Below, one piece after another: positions 16,041-23,747 of a DNA stretch of 64,000 nt (positions within the stretch are counted from its first letter, which is position 1; every line of letters starts with the position of its first letter). Source of the stretch: Mycobacterium sp. 4858 (lineage in GTDB: Bacteria; Actinomycetota; Actinomycetes; Mycobacteriales; Mycobacteriaceae); contig NZ_LT968776.1 of the NCBI RefSeq assembly GCF_900240975.1, positions 3,407,092-3,471,091 on the forward strand, given 5' to 3'. The notes beneath the pieces are model-generated. The model worked only from the letters and a program-made list of their open reading frames with translations. It was not told where the DNA came from and did no database searches. A program made the position numbers and the translations under genes.

Positions 16041-17204
16041 ATGGACCTTTTCGAGTATCAAGCAAAAGAATTGTTCGCCAAGCACAACGTACCGACTACG
16101 CCGGGGCGCGTGACCGACACCGCCGAGGGCGCTCGGGAAATCGCCGCCGAAATCGGTCGCCCGGTCATGGTCAAGGCGCAGGTGAAGGTCGGCGGCCGCG
16201 GCAAGGCGGGTGGGGTCAAGTACGCGGCGACACCGGAAGACGCCTACGAACACGCCAAAAACATCCTCGGCCTCGACATCAAGGGTCACATCGTCAAGAA
16301 GCTGCTGGTCGCCGAGGCCAGCGACATCTCCGAGGAGTACTACATCTCCTTCCTGCTGGACCGCGCCAACCGCACCTACCTGGCCATGTGCTCGGTTGAG
16401 GGCGGGATGGAAATCGAAGAGGTGGCCGCCACCAAGCCCGAGCGGCTGGCCAAGGTTCCGGTGAATGCCGTCACCGGTGTCGACCTGGCGACCGCGCGCT
16501 CGATCGCCGAGCAAGGCCACCTGCCCGCCGAGGTGCTCGACGCCGCGGCGGTGACCATCAACAAGCTGTGGGAGCTGTTCGTCGCCGAGGACGCCACCCT
16601 GGTCGAGGTCAACCCGTTGGTGCGCGACCCCAAGGACCAAATCCTGGCGCTGGACGGCAAGATCACGCTGGACGCCAACGCCGACTTCCGCCACCCGGAG
16701 CACGCCGAGTTCGAGGACCGCGCGTCCACCGACCCGCTGGAACTCAAGGCCAAAGAGCACGACCTCAACTACGTCAAGCTGGATGGCGCAGTAGGCATCA
16801 TCGGTAACGGTGCGGGCCTGGTGATGTCCACGCTCGACGTCGTCGCGTATGCCGGGGAGAAGCACGGCGGCGTCAAGCCGGCCAACTTCCTGGACATCGG
16901 CGGCGGCGCGTCGGCCGAGGTCATGGCCGCGGGGCTGGACGTCATCCTGAACGACAAGCAGGTCAAGAGCGTGTTCGTGAACGTGTTCGGGGGTATCACC
17001 TCGTGCGACGCCGTTGCCAACGGAATCGTGACCGCCCTGAACATGCTCGGTGACGAGGCCAACAAGCCGCTCGTGGTGCGGCTCGACGGCAACAACGTCG
17101 ACGAAGGACGCCGCATCCTGGCCCAAGCCAACCACCCGCTGGTGATCCAGGCCGAGACCATGGACGCCGGTGCCGACAAAGCCGCCGAGCTGGCGAACAA
17201 GTAA
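16041..17204 (+). CDS. sucC: Succinyl-CoA synthetase (ADP-forming) beta subunit
   Basis: This 387-residue TCA-cycle subunit with an ATP-grasp fold, together with SucD, makes succinate and ATP from succinyl-CoA. It begins MDLFEYQAKELFAKHNVPTTPG as is universal for SucC. It has the nucleotide-binding loop VKVGGRGKAGGVKYA near residue 50, LVEVNPLV near residue 193, and the C-terminal CoA-ligase segment with GGITSCDAVANGIV. Length is typical. The stop is 12 bases before sucD and the GGGAGCC before sucD serves as its ribosome-binding site. A CRP-like site lies upstream. Confidence 0.97.
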   Translation: MDLFEYQAKELFAKHNVPTTPGRVTDTAEGAREIAAEIGRPVMVKAQVKVGGRGKAGGVKYAATPEDAYEHAKNILGLDIKGHIVKKLLVAEASDISEEYYISFLLDRANRTYLAMCSVEGGMEIEEVAATKPERLAKVPVNAVTGVDLATARSIAEQGHLPAEVLDAAAVTINKLWELFVAEDATLVEVNPLVRDPKDQILALDGKITLDANADFRHPEHAEFEDRASTDPLELKAKEHDLNYVKLDGAVGIIGNGAGLVMSTLDVVAYAGEKHGGVKPANFLDIGGGASAEVMAAGLDVILNDKQVKSVFVNVFGGITSCDAVANGIVTALNMLGDEANKPLVVRLDGNNVDEGRRILAQANHPLVIQAETMDAGADKAAELANK

Positions 17205-17216
17205 GGGAGCCAACGA

Positions 17217-18119
17217 ATGTCGATCTTCCTGAACAAGGACTCGAAGGTCATCGTCCAGGGCATCACCGGCGGCGAGGGCACCAAGCACACCGCGCTGATG
17301 CTGAAAGCCGGCACGCAGGTGGTGGGCGGGGTGAACGCCCGCAAGGCGGGCACCACCGTCTCGCACGTCGACCCAGTCGGCAAGGACGTCGAGCTGCCGG
17401 TGTTCGGCAGCGTCGCGGAGGCGATGAAGGAGACCGGCGCCAACGTGTCGGTCGGCTTCGTGCCGCCGAAGTTCGCCAAGGACGCCATGATCGAGGCCAT
17501 CGATGCCGAGATCCCGCTGCTGGTGGTCATCACCGAGGGAGTCCCGGTGCAGGACACCGCATATGCGTGGGCGTACAACCTGGACAAGGGCCACAAGACG
17601 CGCATCATCGGGCCGAACTGCCCCGGCATCATCACCCCGGGTGAGGCGTTGGCCGGCATCACGCCCGCCAACATCAGCGGCCCCGGGCCCGTCGGCCTGG
17701 TGTCCAAGTCCGGCACGCTGACCTACCAGATGATGTACGAGCTGCGCGATTTCGGGTTCTCCACGTCGATCGGCATCGGCGGTGACCCGGTGATCGGCAC
17801 CACCCACATCGACGCCATCGAGGCCTTCGAGAAGGATCCCGACACCAAGGTCATCGTGATGATCGGCGAGATCGGCGGCGATGCCGAGGAGCGTGCGGCC
17901 GACTACATCAAGGCCAACGTGAGCAAGCCGGTCGTCGGCTATGTCGCGGGATTCACTGCGCCGGAAGGCAAGACGATGGGCCACGCCGGCGCCATCGTGT
18001 CCGGTTCGTCGGGCACCGCGGCCGCCAAGAAGGAAGCCCTGGAGGCGGCCGGCGTCAAGGTGGGCAAGACCCCGTCGGAGACCGCCGCCCTGGCCCGGGA
18101 GATCCTGCAAAGCCTGTAG
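17217..18119 (+). CDS. sucD: Succinyl-CoA synthetase (ADP-forming) alpha subunit
   Basis: This 300-residue partner of SucC carries the CoA-binding Rossmann fold (VIVQGITGGEGTKHT at about 12-26) and the phosphohistidine loop GHAGAIVSGSSGTAAAKKEALEAAGV near residue 258. The active-site His is in GHAG. GPNCPGIITPGEA marks the substrate region. Length is normal. It is the second and last gene of the operon; transcription probably stops at the 10-base-pair hairpin beginning 63 bases downstream. Confidence 0.97.
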   Translation: MSIFLNKDSKVIVQGITGGEGTKHTALMLKAGTQVVGGVNARKAGTTVSHVDPVGKDVELPVFGSVAEAMKETGANVSVGFVPPKFAKDAMIEAIDAEIPLLVVITEGVPVQDTAYAWAYNLDKGHKTRIIGPNCPGIITPGEALAGITPANISGPGPVGLVSKSGTLTYQMMYELRDFGFSTSIGIGGDPVIGTTHIDAIEAFEKDPDTKVIVMIGEIGGDAEERAADYIKANVSKPVVGYVAGFTAPEGKTMGHAGAIVSGSSGTAAAKKEALEAAGVKVGKTPSETAALAREILQSL

Positions 18120-18182
18120 GGGCTGTGGCGATCGGGAGCGCGGCGTCGCCGGGCGAGGCGGGTCGCCACCGTCGAGGCTGCG

Positions 18183-18208
18183 AGGGCCCCGGATTTGGCC
18201 GGGGCCCT
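18183..18208 (+). terminator. Strong GC hairpin terminator after sucCD
   Basis: AGGGCCCCGG and CCGGGGCCCT are perfect 10-base arms around the six-base loop ATTTGG, with no T-run afterwards. This is the hairpin-only type common in actinobacteria. It lies between sucD and the thiolase-like gene on the same strand, so it probably separates the two transcripts. Confidence 0.75.
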
Positions 18209-18230
18209 GTCCCAGGTAGATAGTGGTTCT

Positions 18231-19757
18231 ATGAATCTCGACCCGAACACGCCGGTCATCGTCGGTGTGGGGCAGTTCACCGAGCGCATCGAGGACTCCG
18301 GCTACCGCGGGATGTCCTCGGTGGAACTGGCCACCGCGGCGGCGCGGGCCGCACTGCATGACTGTGGGGCCGACGCCACCTCCGTCGCCGCGTCCATCGA
18401 CACCGTCGCCGCGATCCGGCAGTTCGAACTCTCCGGGCGCACACCCGCGCCGATGGGCAAGTCCAACAACTACCCGCGTTCGGTGGCCCAGCGCATCGGT
18501 GCTGCACCAGCCCGCGCGCTTCTCGAACCCATCGGCGGCCAGGGCCCACAGCATCTGGTCACTGAGTTCGCCGGCGTCATCGCCTCGGGTGCGGCCGAGG
18601 TCGTGATGATCTTCGGCTCCGAGAACACTTCCAGCATCCGGTATTTCGCCGACCGGGAGAAGCCGGACCATTCCGACACGGTCGAGGGCTCCCTCGAAGA
18701 CCGGGGCTTCGGCTACGAGGGCCTGTTCGACGACTACACCGTCGCGCATGGCTTGGTCGGTGCGCCGGCCCAGTACGGGCTGCTGGAGAACGCGCGCCGT
18801 GCCCGACTGGGCTTGAGCGTCTCGGACTACCGGCGCCAGATGGGTGAGTTGTTCGCTCCGTTCACCAAGGTGGCGGCGAAGAACCCGTTCGCATCCTCCC
18901 CGGTGGAGCGCACCGACGACGAGCTCATCACCGTCACCGCGTCCAACCGGATGATCTGTGATCCGTACCCGAGGCTGCTGGTGGCCCGTGACCAGGTCAA
19001 TCAAGGTGCGGCCGCGCTGCTGATGTCGGTGGCCGCGGCCCGCAGGCTCGGCGTGCCCGAGGAGCGCTGGGTGTTCTTGCACGGCCACGCCGACATGGTG
19101 GATCAGCCGCTGCTCGACCGCCTCGACTTGACGCACAACTCGGCTTCGGTGCTGGCGGTCCGGGAAGCACTCGCCGGCGCCGCCGTCGGCATCGATGACA
19201 TCTCGACCTTCGACCTCTACAGCTGCTTCCCGGTGCCGGTGTTCAACTTCTGCGACGGGACGGGCCTGGCCACCGACGACCCGCGCGGGCTGACGCTCAC
19301 CGGGGGCCTGCCGTACTTCGGCGGGCCGGGCAACAACTACTCACTGCACGGCATCGCCGAAACGGTCAGCGAAATGCGCGACCGGCCAGGCCAATTCGGC
19401 CTGGTCGCCGCCAACGGCGGGATCATGAGCAAGTACTCGGTCGGGGTGTACTCGACCACCCCGGTGAACTGGAAGCCCGACAACAGCGCCGCGCTGCGTG
19501 CCGAGGTCGCCGCCCGTCCCAAGATGCCGGTGACCGTCAAGGCCGACGGTCCGGCAACCATCGAGACCTACACCGTCCGCTACGACTGGCCGGTACACAC
19601 CGGCCTCATCGTCGGCCGTCTCGACGGCGACGGCAGCCGCTTCCTGGCACTGAGCGAGGACCCCGATCTGGTCGGGCTGCTCAGCAACGGCGAGCCGCTA
19701 GGGGCTTCGATCGTGGTGCGGTCGACGGAGAAGGACAACCGGGCCGCGCTGGCCTGA
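18231..19757 (+). CDS. Thiolase-superfamily protein without a visible nucleophilic cysteine
   Basis: This 508-residue protein matches the actinobacterial acetyl-CoA acetyltransferase-like family (long thiolase-like proteins with a C-terminal beta domain, similar to Rv1867). It starts NTPVIVGVGQFTERI. Thiolase-fold segments include IGGQGPQHLVTEFAGVIASGAAEVVMIFGSEN near residue 100, DLYSCFPVPVFNFCDG, and LVAANGGIMSKYSVGVYSTTP near residue 395. Where biosynthetic and degradative thiolases have the nucleophilic Cys, this protein has Gln/Gly/Pro, and the C-terminal CGG motif reads NGG. Condensing activity is therefore doubtful. The ATG at 18231 follows the hairpin terminator, making it a separate unit. 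Confidence 0.8.
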   Translation: MNLDPNTPVIVGVGQFTERIEDSGYRGMSSVELATAAARAALHDCGADATSVAASIDTVAAIRQFELSGRTPAPMGKSNNYPRSVAQRIGAAPARALLEPIGGQGPQHLVTEFAGVIASGAAEVVMIFGSENTSSIRYFADREKPDHSDTVEGSLEDRGFGYEGLFDDYTVAHGLVGAPAQYGLLENARRARLGLSVSDYRRQMGELFAPFTKVAAKNPFASSPVERTDDELITVTASNRMICDPYPRLLVARDQVNQGAAALLMSVAAARRLGVPEERWVFLHGHADMVDQPLLDRLDLTHNSASVLAVREALAGAAVGIDDISTFDLYSCFPVPVFNFCDGTGLATDDPRGLTLTGGLPYFGGPGNNYSLHGIAETVSEMRDRPGQFGLVAANGGIMSKYSVGVYSTTPVNWKPDNSAALRAEVAARPKMPVTVKADGPATIETYTVRYDWPVHTGLIVGRLDGDGSRFLALSEDPDLVGLLSNGEPLGASIVVRSTEKDNRAALA

Positions 19758-19776
19758 GGCCTGGCCCATCCACGAC

Positions 19777-19825
19777 ACGTAAATCACGCACACGACACGC
19801 CGCAAACCGTCGCCGTGGTTTACGT
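19777..19825. terminator. 49-base hairpin element, copy A
   Basis: ACGTAAATCACG and CGTGGTTTACGT pair over 12 positions (one G-T mismatch) around a 25-base loop containing CGACACGCCG. It sits between the thiolase-like gene and the end of the PPE-SVP frame, which converge on it. An element of identical total length, arm length and loop length is found at 21649-21697. Confidence 0.6.
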
Positions 19826-19859
19826 CTCGCGGATGTGAAGCGGCAGCTAGACGGCCGGC

Positions 19860-20189
19860 CTAGTGCTCTTCTACTTGCGTCTCGTCGTTGCCGCTCTCGT
19901 CTCTTTCGTCGTCGTACGTCGTTGCGCCGCACTGGTTTATCGTTGCCATCAACCCATGTTGGAACGTTCTTCCACGGCGGACGCCTCTGGCATCAAGGCT
20001 GTCAGGTGGCCGCGAATCCGGGAATGGCTCCGTCTGGGGGCTGGCCGTCACCCAGCTAGGGGGGACCGACAACGACCCGAGCACGCCCGCTTTGCCCACG
20101 TCGGCACACACCAGCCGACCATCAGTCAGGGCGTCCAGCCAGGGCCGGGGATTGACGTGTCGCAACGCTTCGGGGACGTCCCCCGTCAT
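19860..20189 (-). CDS. PPE-SVP C-terminal domain in a separate reading frame
   Basis: This 109-residue frame starts with an ATG whose last bases are the TGA stop of the PPE gene (ATGA overlap). It contains ADVGKAGVLGSLSVPPSWVTASP, the GxxSVPxxW signature of the PPE-SVP subfamily, followed by a GLMA segment and an acidic tail. In normal PPE-SVP proteins this domain is continuous with the PPE domain. Here it is displaced by one frame, and the alternative frame is closed 9 bases upstream of the ATG. Any slip or indel must therefore fall in that short interval. It could be a coupled second protein, a frameshifted pseudogene half, or a programmed frameshift product. Confidence 0.6.
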   Translation of the reverse strand: MTGDVPEALRHVNPRPWLDALTDGRLVCADVGKAGVLGSLSVPPSWVTASPQTEPFPDSRPPDSLDARGVRRGRTFQHGLMATINQCGATTYDDERDESGNDETQVEEH

Positions 20190-21442
20190 CCGAGGTCAGC
20201 AGCAGCCAGGTCAACACCGGACAGGCTACGAGCCCATTCCGCGAGCCCTTCCGCATTGAGCTGAGGTTGAATCCCGGAGGTTCCCGCCAGCCCCGGCGAG
20301 CTGCTCAGCCCGCCTGCCGCCGATGCCACCCCCAATCCGCCAGACGAGCTGGGGGTAACGGGCGCGGGGAGGGTGTAGAAGATGGTGCCGGACATGTTGG
20401 TGATCGTGGTGTCGGCGATGGCGGTCGCGGTGGCGGTGTTTGTGGTTGTTGTCACGGTCGCTCCCATCCCTCCACCACTGGTGAAGGTGGCGGAGCCGCC
20501 TTGGAGCGAGACGACGACCGAGGTCACTCCGTTTTGGGTGAGGGTGGCGGGGCCGGAGACCACAACGCCGCCGGGGGTGAACACACCGTTCACGTAGCAG
20601 GGGATGATCGTTTTTACAGAGCTGGCGGCGTTGACCATGACGGTGCCGGGATTTGCGATGGTGGAGCCGTTGCCGGTGACGGTGATTGTTCCGCTGGTGA
20701 TCTTCAGGGTAGTGCTGCTCCCGAGGTTGATAGTGGTGCCGGACGGGACGGTGACGGTTTGGCCTGGCGGGAGGGGCGGGTCGGCGCCGGCGTTGGTCGA
20801 GCTCAGCTGCTGGGAGGCGTTGGTTGAGGCCATCTGCACCACTGATTGCGTGCGGGCGCCGGTGGCGTTGCCGGCGGACTGGGCCACCGCGCGGGCCTGG
20901 TCAGCCTGCCCGGCAGGGTTGGTGGTGTGCGGGGGCTCGTTAAGCGGCGTCAGGGTGCTCGCGGGCGCCGAAGCAGCGGCGTAGCCGTACATCGCGGCGG
21001 CGTCTTGGGTCCACATCTCCATGTACTGGGCCTCGGTGGCCGCGATCGCCGGGGTGTTCTGGCCGAGGAAATTGGTTGCGATCAAGGCCATCAACTGCGC
21101 TCGGTTGGCCGCAATCACCGGCGGGGGCACGGTCATCGCAAACGCCGCTTCGTAGGCCGCCGCCGCCGTGTAGGCCTGGGCGGCGGTCTGCCCGGCCTGA
21201 GCGCCGGTAAGAGATAGCCACTCCACATAGGGTGTGGCCGCGGCCGTCATCAGCATTGACGACGGACCCGACCACGCTTGCCCGGTCAACCCCGCGACCA
21301 CCGACGAGTAGTCGCTGGCTGTGGACTCCAACTCGGCGGCCAGGGCGTCCCAGCCCGCCGCGGCTTCCAGCATTGGACCGGCTCCGGGGCCGGCATACAT
21401 CAGACCGGAATTGACCTCTGGCGGCAGCGATGCGAAGTCCAT
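20186..21442 (-). CDS. PPE family protein with a beta-rich Thr/Ser/Gly C-terminal region
   Basis: This 418-residue protein opens with a canonical PPE domain (about residues 1-175): MDFASLPPEVNSGLMYAGPG, the WxG-type turn AWSGPSS, and ALIATNFLGQNTPAIAATEAQYMEMW. Such proteins are exported by ESX type VII systems, usually with a PE partner; none is adjacent. Residues about 215-350 are unusual. They are short, strand-prone repeats rich in Thr, Val, Ser and Gly (TVTVPSGTTINLGSSTTL, TITVTGNGSTI), reminiscent of a beta-solenoid. The protein ends in a helix followed by a stop overlapping the SVP frame. A DosR-box-like palindrome lies about 100 bases upstream of the start. Confidence 0.88.
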   Translation of the reverse strand: MDFASLPPEVNSGLMYAGPGAGPMLEAAAGWDALAAELESTASDYSSVVAGLTGQAWSGPSSMLMTAAATPYVEWLSLTGAQAGQTAAQAYTAAAAYEAAFAMTVPPPVIAANRAQLMALIATNFLGQNTPAIAATEAQYMEMWTQDAAAMYGYAAASAPASTLTPLNEPPHTTNPAGQADQARAVAQSAGNATGARTQSVVQMASTNASQQLSSTNAGADPPLPPGQTVTVPSGTTINLGSSTTLKITSGTITVTGNGSTIANPGTVMVNAASSVKTIIPCYVNGVFTPGGVVVSGPATLTQNGVTSVVVSLQGGSATFTSGGGMGATVTTTTNTATATAIADTTITNMSGTIFYTLPAPVTPSSSGGLGVASAAGGLSSSPGLAGTSGIQPQLNAEGLAEWARSLSGVDLAAADLG

Positions 21443-21539
21443 AGCCTTTTTCCCTATTCAGATTCGTAATCGTCGAACTGATCTCGACAGCGCCTCAAAC
21501 CACATAGCTATGTTCTGAAATCGTGTAATTACGTATATA

Positions 21540-21553
21540 GGGTCTAAAGTCCT
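21540..21553. promoter_or_regulatory. DosR/DevR-box-like palindrome upstream of the PPE gene
   Basis: GGGTCTAAAGTCCT matches 12 of 14 positions of the DosR core GGGACTWWAGTCCC. It is embedded in a longer inverted repeat TATAGG/CCTATA (21536-21556). It lies about 98 bases upstream of the PPE start in an unusually AT-rich stretch. The outer bases of the 20-mer consensus match less well, so binding is a prediction. Confidence 0.45.
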
Positions 21554-21648
21554 ATAGGCGCGTTGCCGCGCTGCCTACTCAGTGAAAACGTCTGGGACGT
21601 GCCATCTTTCGGCTATCGCAACCGCTGGTTCATACAAAGTTCCGCGAC

Positions 21649-21697
21649 ACATAAACCACGTGAACGACACGCCGGTGCCGGTCGCCGTGGTTTATGT
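21649..21697. terminator. 49-base hairpin element, copy B
   Basis: ACATAAACCACG and CGTGGTTTATGT are perfect 12-base arms around a 25-base loop with CGACACGCCG at 21665-21674. It starts 21 bases beyond the stop of the minus-strand F420 oxidoreductase, the right place for its terminator. Sequence and geometry match copy A at 19777-19825, so the two copies bracket the PPE locus. Confidence 0.6.
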
Positions 21698-21717
21698 CTG
21701 GCGGATACGAAGGGCTG

Positions 21718-22566
21718 TCAGACGAGGGCCGCCAGCTTGCCGGCCAGCCGCTCCACATAAGCGGCGACCTCGTCGTCGGGCTTGTCCGGCAGGCCGAACA
21801 GCACCTCGGTCACGCCGAGCTCGGCCCACTTGGCGAGCTTCTCGGGCACCGGCTTGAAGTCCAGGGCGACGATCTGCGGGGCACCGTCGCGGCCGGCGGC
21901 CGCCCAGGTGTCCTGCAGCAACTTCACCGGCTCGTCGATGTCGAAGTCGCGGGGCGTGGTGATCCAGCCGTCGGCGCTGCGGGCGATCCACTTGAAGTTC
22001 TTCTCGTTTCCGGCTGCGCCGACCAGCACCGGAATGTGCGGCTGAACGGGTTTGGGCCACGCCCAGCTGGGCCCGAACTTGACGAACTCGCCGTCGTAGG
22101 CGGCTTCCTCCTCGGTCCACAGCTCGCGCATGGCTTCGATGTATTCGCGCAGCATGGTGCGGCGGCGGGCGGGCGGCACGCCGTGGTCGGCGAGCTCATC
22201 GGTGTTCCAGCCGAATCCGACGCCGAGGCTGACGCGCCCGCCGGACAGATGGTCGAGGGTCGCAATGCTTTTCGCCAGCGTGATCGGGTCGTGCTCGACG
22301 GGCAGCGCCACCGCGGTGGACAGCCGGACCCGCGACGTGACGGCGCAGGCCGCCCCCAGGCTTACCCATGGGTCTAGCGTCCGCATATAGCGGTCGTCGG
22401 GCAGCGACGCGTCGCCGGTCGTCGGGTGCGCCGCCTCGCGCTTGATCGGGATGTGGGTGTGTTCCGGCACGTAAAAGGTCGTGAAGCCGTGTTCGTCGGC
22501 AAGTTTCGCGGCCGACGCCGGAGAGATGCCGCGGTCGCTGGTAAAAAGCACAAGCCCGTAATCCAT
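21718..22566 (-). CDS. F420-dependent LLM-class oxidoreductase (Rv0953c type)
   Basis: This 282-residue luciferase-like oxidoreductase is expected to use F420. Features are DYGLVLFTSDRGISPASAAKLADEHGF at the start, FYVPEHTHIPIKREAAHPT near residue 40, and the barrel segment SGGRVSLGVGFGWNTDELADHG near residue 117. PHIPVLVGAAGNEKNFKWIARSADGWIT follows in the second half. The ATG at 22566 is chosen because family similarity starts exactly there. A KstR-consensus palindrome lies only 10 bases upstream, leaving no room for a normal ribosome-binding site. A leaderless or near-leaderless transcript repressed at its own start is likely. Confidence 0.9.
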   Translation of the reverse strand: MDYGLVLFTSDRGISPASAAKLADEHGFTTFYVPEHTHIPIKREAAHPTTGDASLPDDRYMRTLDPWVSLGAACAVTSRVRLSTAVALPVEHDPITLAKSIATLDHLSGGRVSLGVGFGWNTDELADHGVPPARRRTMLREYIEAMRELWTEEEAAYDGEFVKFGPSWAWPKPVQPHIPVLVGAAGNEKNFKWIARSADGWITTPRDFDIDEPVKLLQDTWAAAGRDGAPQIVALDFKPVPEKLAKWAELGVTEVLFGLPDKPDDEVAAYVERLAGKLAALV

Positions 22567-22575
22567 GGGGTGAAT

Positions 22576-22589
22576 TAGAACGTGTTCTA
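22576..22589. promoter_or_regulatory. KstR-like operator at the start of the Rv0953c-type gene
   Basis: TAGAACGTGTTCTA is identical in all 14 bases to the site at 2999-3012 and fits TnnAACnnGTTnnA. It is 10 bases from the oxidoreductase start and 235 bases from the divergent 34-kDa antigen-like gene, so it most likely controls the oxidoreductase. Confidence 0.75.
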
Positions 22590-22823
22590 CCTCCGCTGGG
22601 CAAGCTCCCGTCGCGGCGGCACGGATCGGCGGCGCTCCGGTGTCCGTGCCGGTCGCCACGGCACCGGCATCGCGAAGTGCGCTAGCGTGGTTGATCGATC
22701 GCGTCGCAACGCAAGCGCCGGGCACGGCGGTTATGGAACGGCGCGCCCGCAAGCACAGGGTCGCGACGCAACTGTGGCGCCCGCAAAGGCACTTCAAAGG
22801 CACTGGAAGCAACAGGAGGAGCC

Positions 22824-23708
22824 ATGACCTACTCGCCCGGCAGCCCCGGATACCCGACCGCGCCGCCTGGCGGCTCCTACGCAGGCAGCACACCGTCGTT
22901 CACCAAGGACGATGACGGCGCCAGCAAGCTCCCGCTCTACCTGAACATCGCGGTGATCGTCCTCGGACTCGCGGTGTACCTGCTGAACTTCGGGCCGACC
23001 TTCACGATTGGCGCCGACCTCGGCCCGGGCGTCGGCGGCCGCGCCGGTGACGCGGGCACGGCCGTCATCGTCGCGGTGCTGGCGGCGCTGCTCGCGGGCC
23101 TGAGCCTGGTGCCCAAGGCCAAGAGCTACGCGGGAATCGTCGCGGTCATCGCGGTCCTGGGTGGCTTGCTCGCCATCACCGAGACCATCAACCTGCCCGC
23201 CGGCGTCTCGGTCGGCTGGGCGATGTGGCCTCTGGTGGCCTGCGCCGTGCTCCAGGCGATCGCCGCCGTCGTCGTCGTTCTCTTGGAAGCGGGTGTCATC
23301 ACGGCGCCGACGCCGCGGCCGAAATACGACCCGTACGCCCAGTACGGTCAGTACGGCCAATACGGGCAGTACGGCCAGCAGCCCTACTACGGCCAGCAGC
23401 AATCGCCGCAGCACCCCGGGTACGGGTCGCAGTACGGCGGATACGGGGCCGGCCAGGGCCCGACCCAAACCGCGGTTCCGACCGGCGGTTTCGGCGCCCA
23501 GCCCGCGCCGCAGTCCGGGCCTCAGCAGGCCGCGCAGCAAGGTCCGTCCACGCCGCCCACCGGCTTCCCGAGCTTCAGCCCGCCCCCTGCGGCCGGTGCC
23601 GGCTCCGAGGGCTCGTCGTCCAACTACTCCAACCAGGCCGGGGGCCAGCAGCCCTACGGCCAGGAGCAGCAGTCGCCTTCGTCGCAGTCTGGCCCAGCGC
23701 CGTCCTAA
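22824..23708 (+). CDS. 34-kDa antigen-like membrane protein, DUF5336 (Rv0954 type)
   Basis: This 294-residue protein has a short Pro/Gly/Tyr-rich N-terminus and a membrane block of four helices (about residues 38-58, 74-92, 98-118, 130-152). A long cytosolic tail rich in Gln, Tyr, Gly and Pro follows. Four consecutive GQY-type tripeptide repeats (QYG) begin near residue 172, encoded by a 9-base tandem repeat at 23340-23375. The family is the 34-kDa antigenic protein known from M. paratuberculosis and M. leprae. The start has AGGAGG five bases upstream. It is followed 39 bases later by perM, with which it is probably co-transcribed. Confidence 0.88.
   Translation: MTYSPGSPGYPTAPPGGSYAGSTPSFTKDDDGASKLPLYLNIAVIVLGLAVYLLNFGPTFTIGADLGPGVGGRAGDAGTAVIVAVLAALLAGLSLVPKAKSYAGIVAVIAVLGGLLAITETINLPAGVSVGWAMWPLVACAVLQAIAAVVVVLLEAGVITAPTPRPKYDPYAQYGQYGQYGQYGQQPYYGQQQSPQHPGYGSQYGGYGAGQGPTQTAVPTGGFGAQPAPQSGPQQAAQQGPSTPPTGFPSFSPPPAAGAGSEGSSSNYSNQAGGQQPYGQEQQSPSSQSGPAPS
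23340..23375 (+). repeat. Four tandem 9-base units encoding QYG repeats
   Basis: The unit is CAGTACGGN with minor third-base changes, read four times without interruption inside the 34-kDa antigen-like gene. Copy number of such coding repeats can vary between strains. Confidence 0.7.
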
Positions 23709-23747
23709 CGGCGCGCCTGCGCGCCTAGTCGGGGACGTGCGCCAAGA

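Noticed and set aside
16008..19136. A 1042-codon open frame antisense to sucC, sucD and the thiolase-like gene
   Set aside because: It is a shadow of GC-rich codon bias: His/Val/Gly/Arg-rich, no domains, and exactly antiparallel to well-supported genes.
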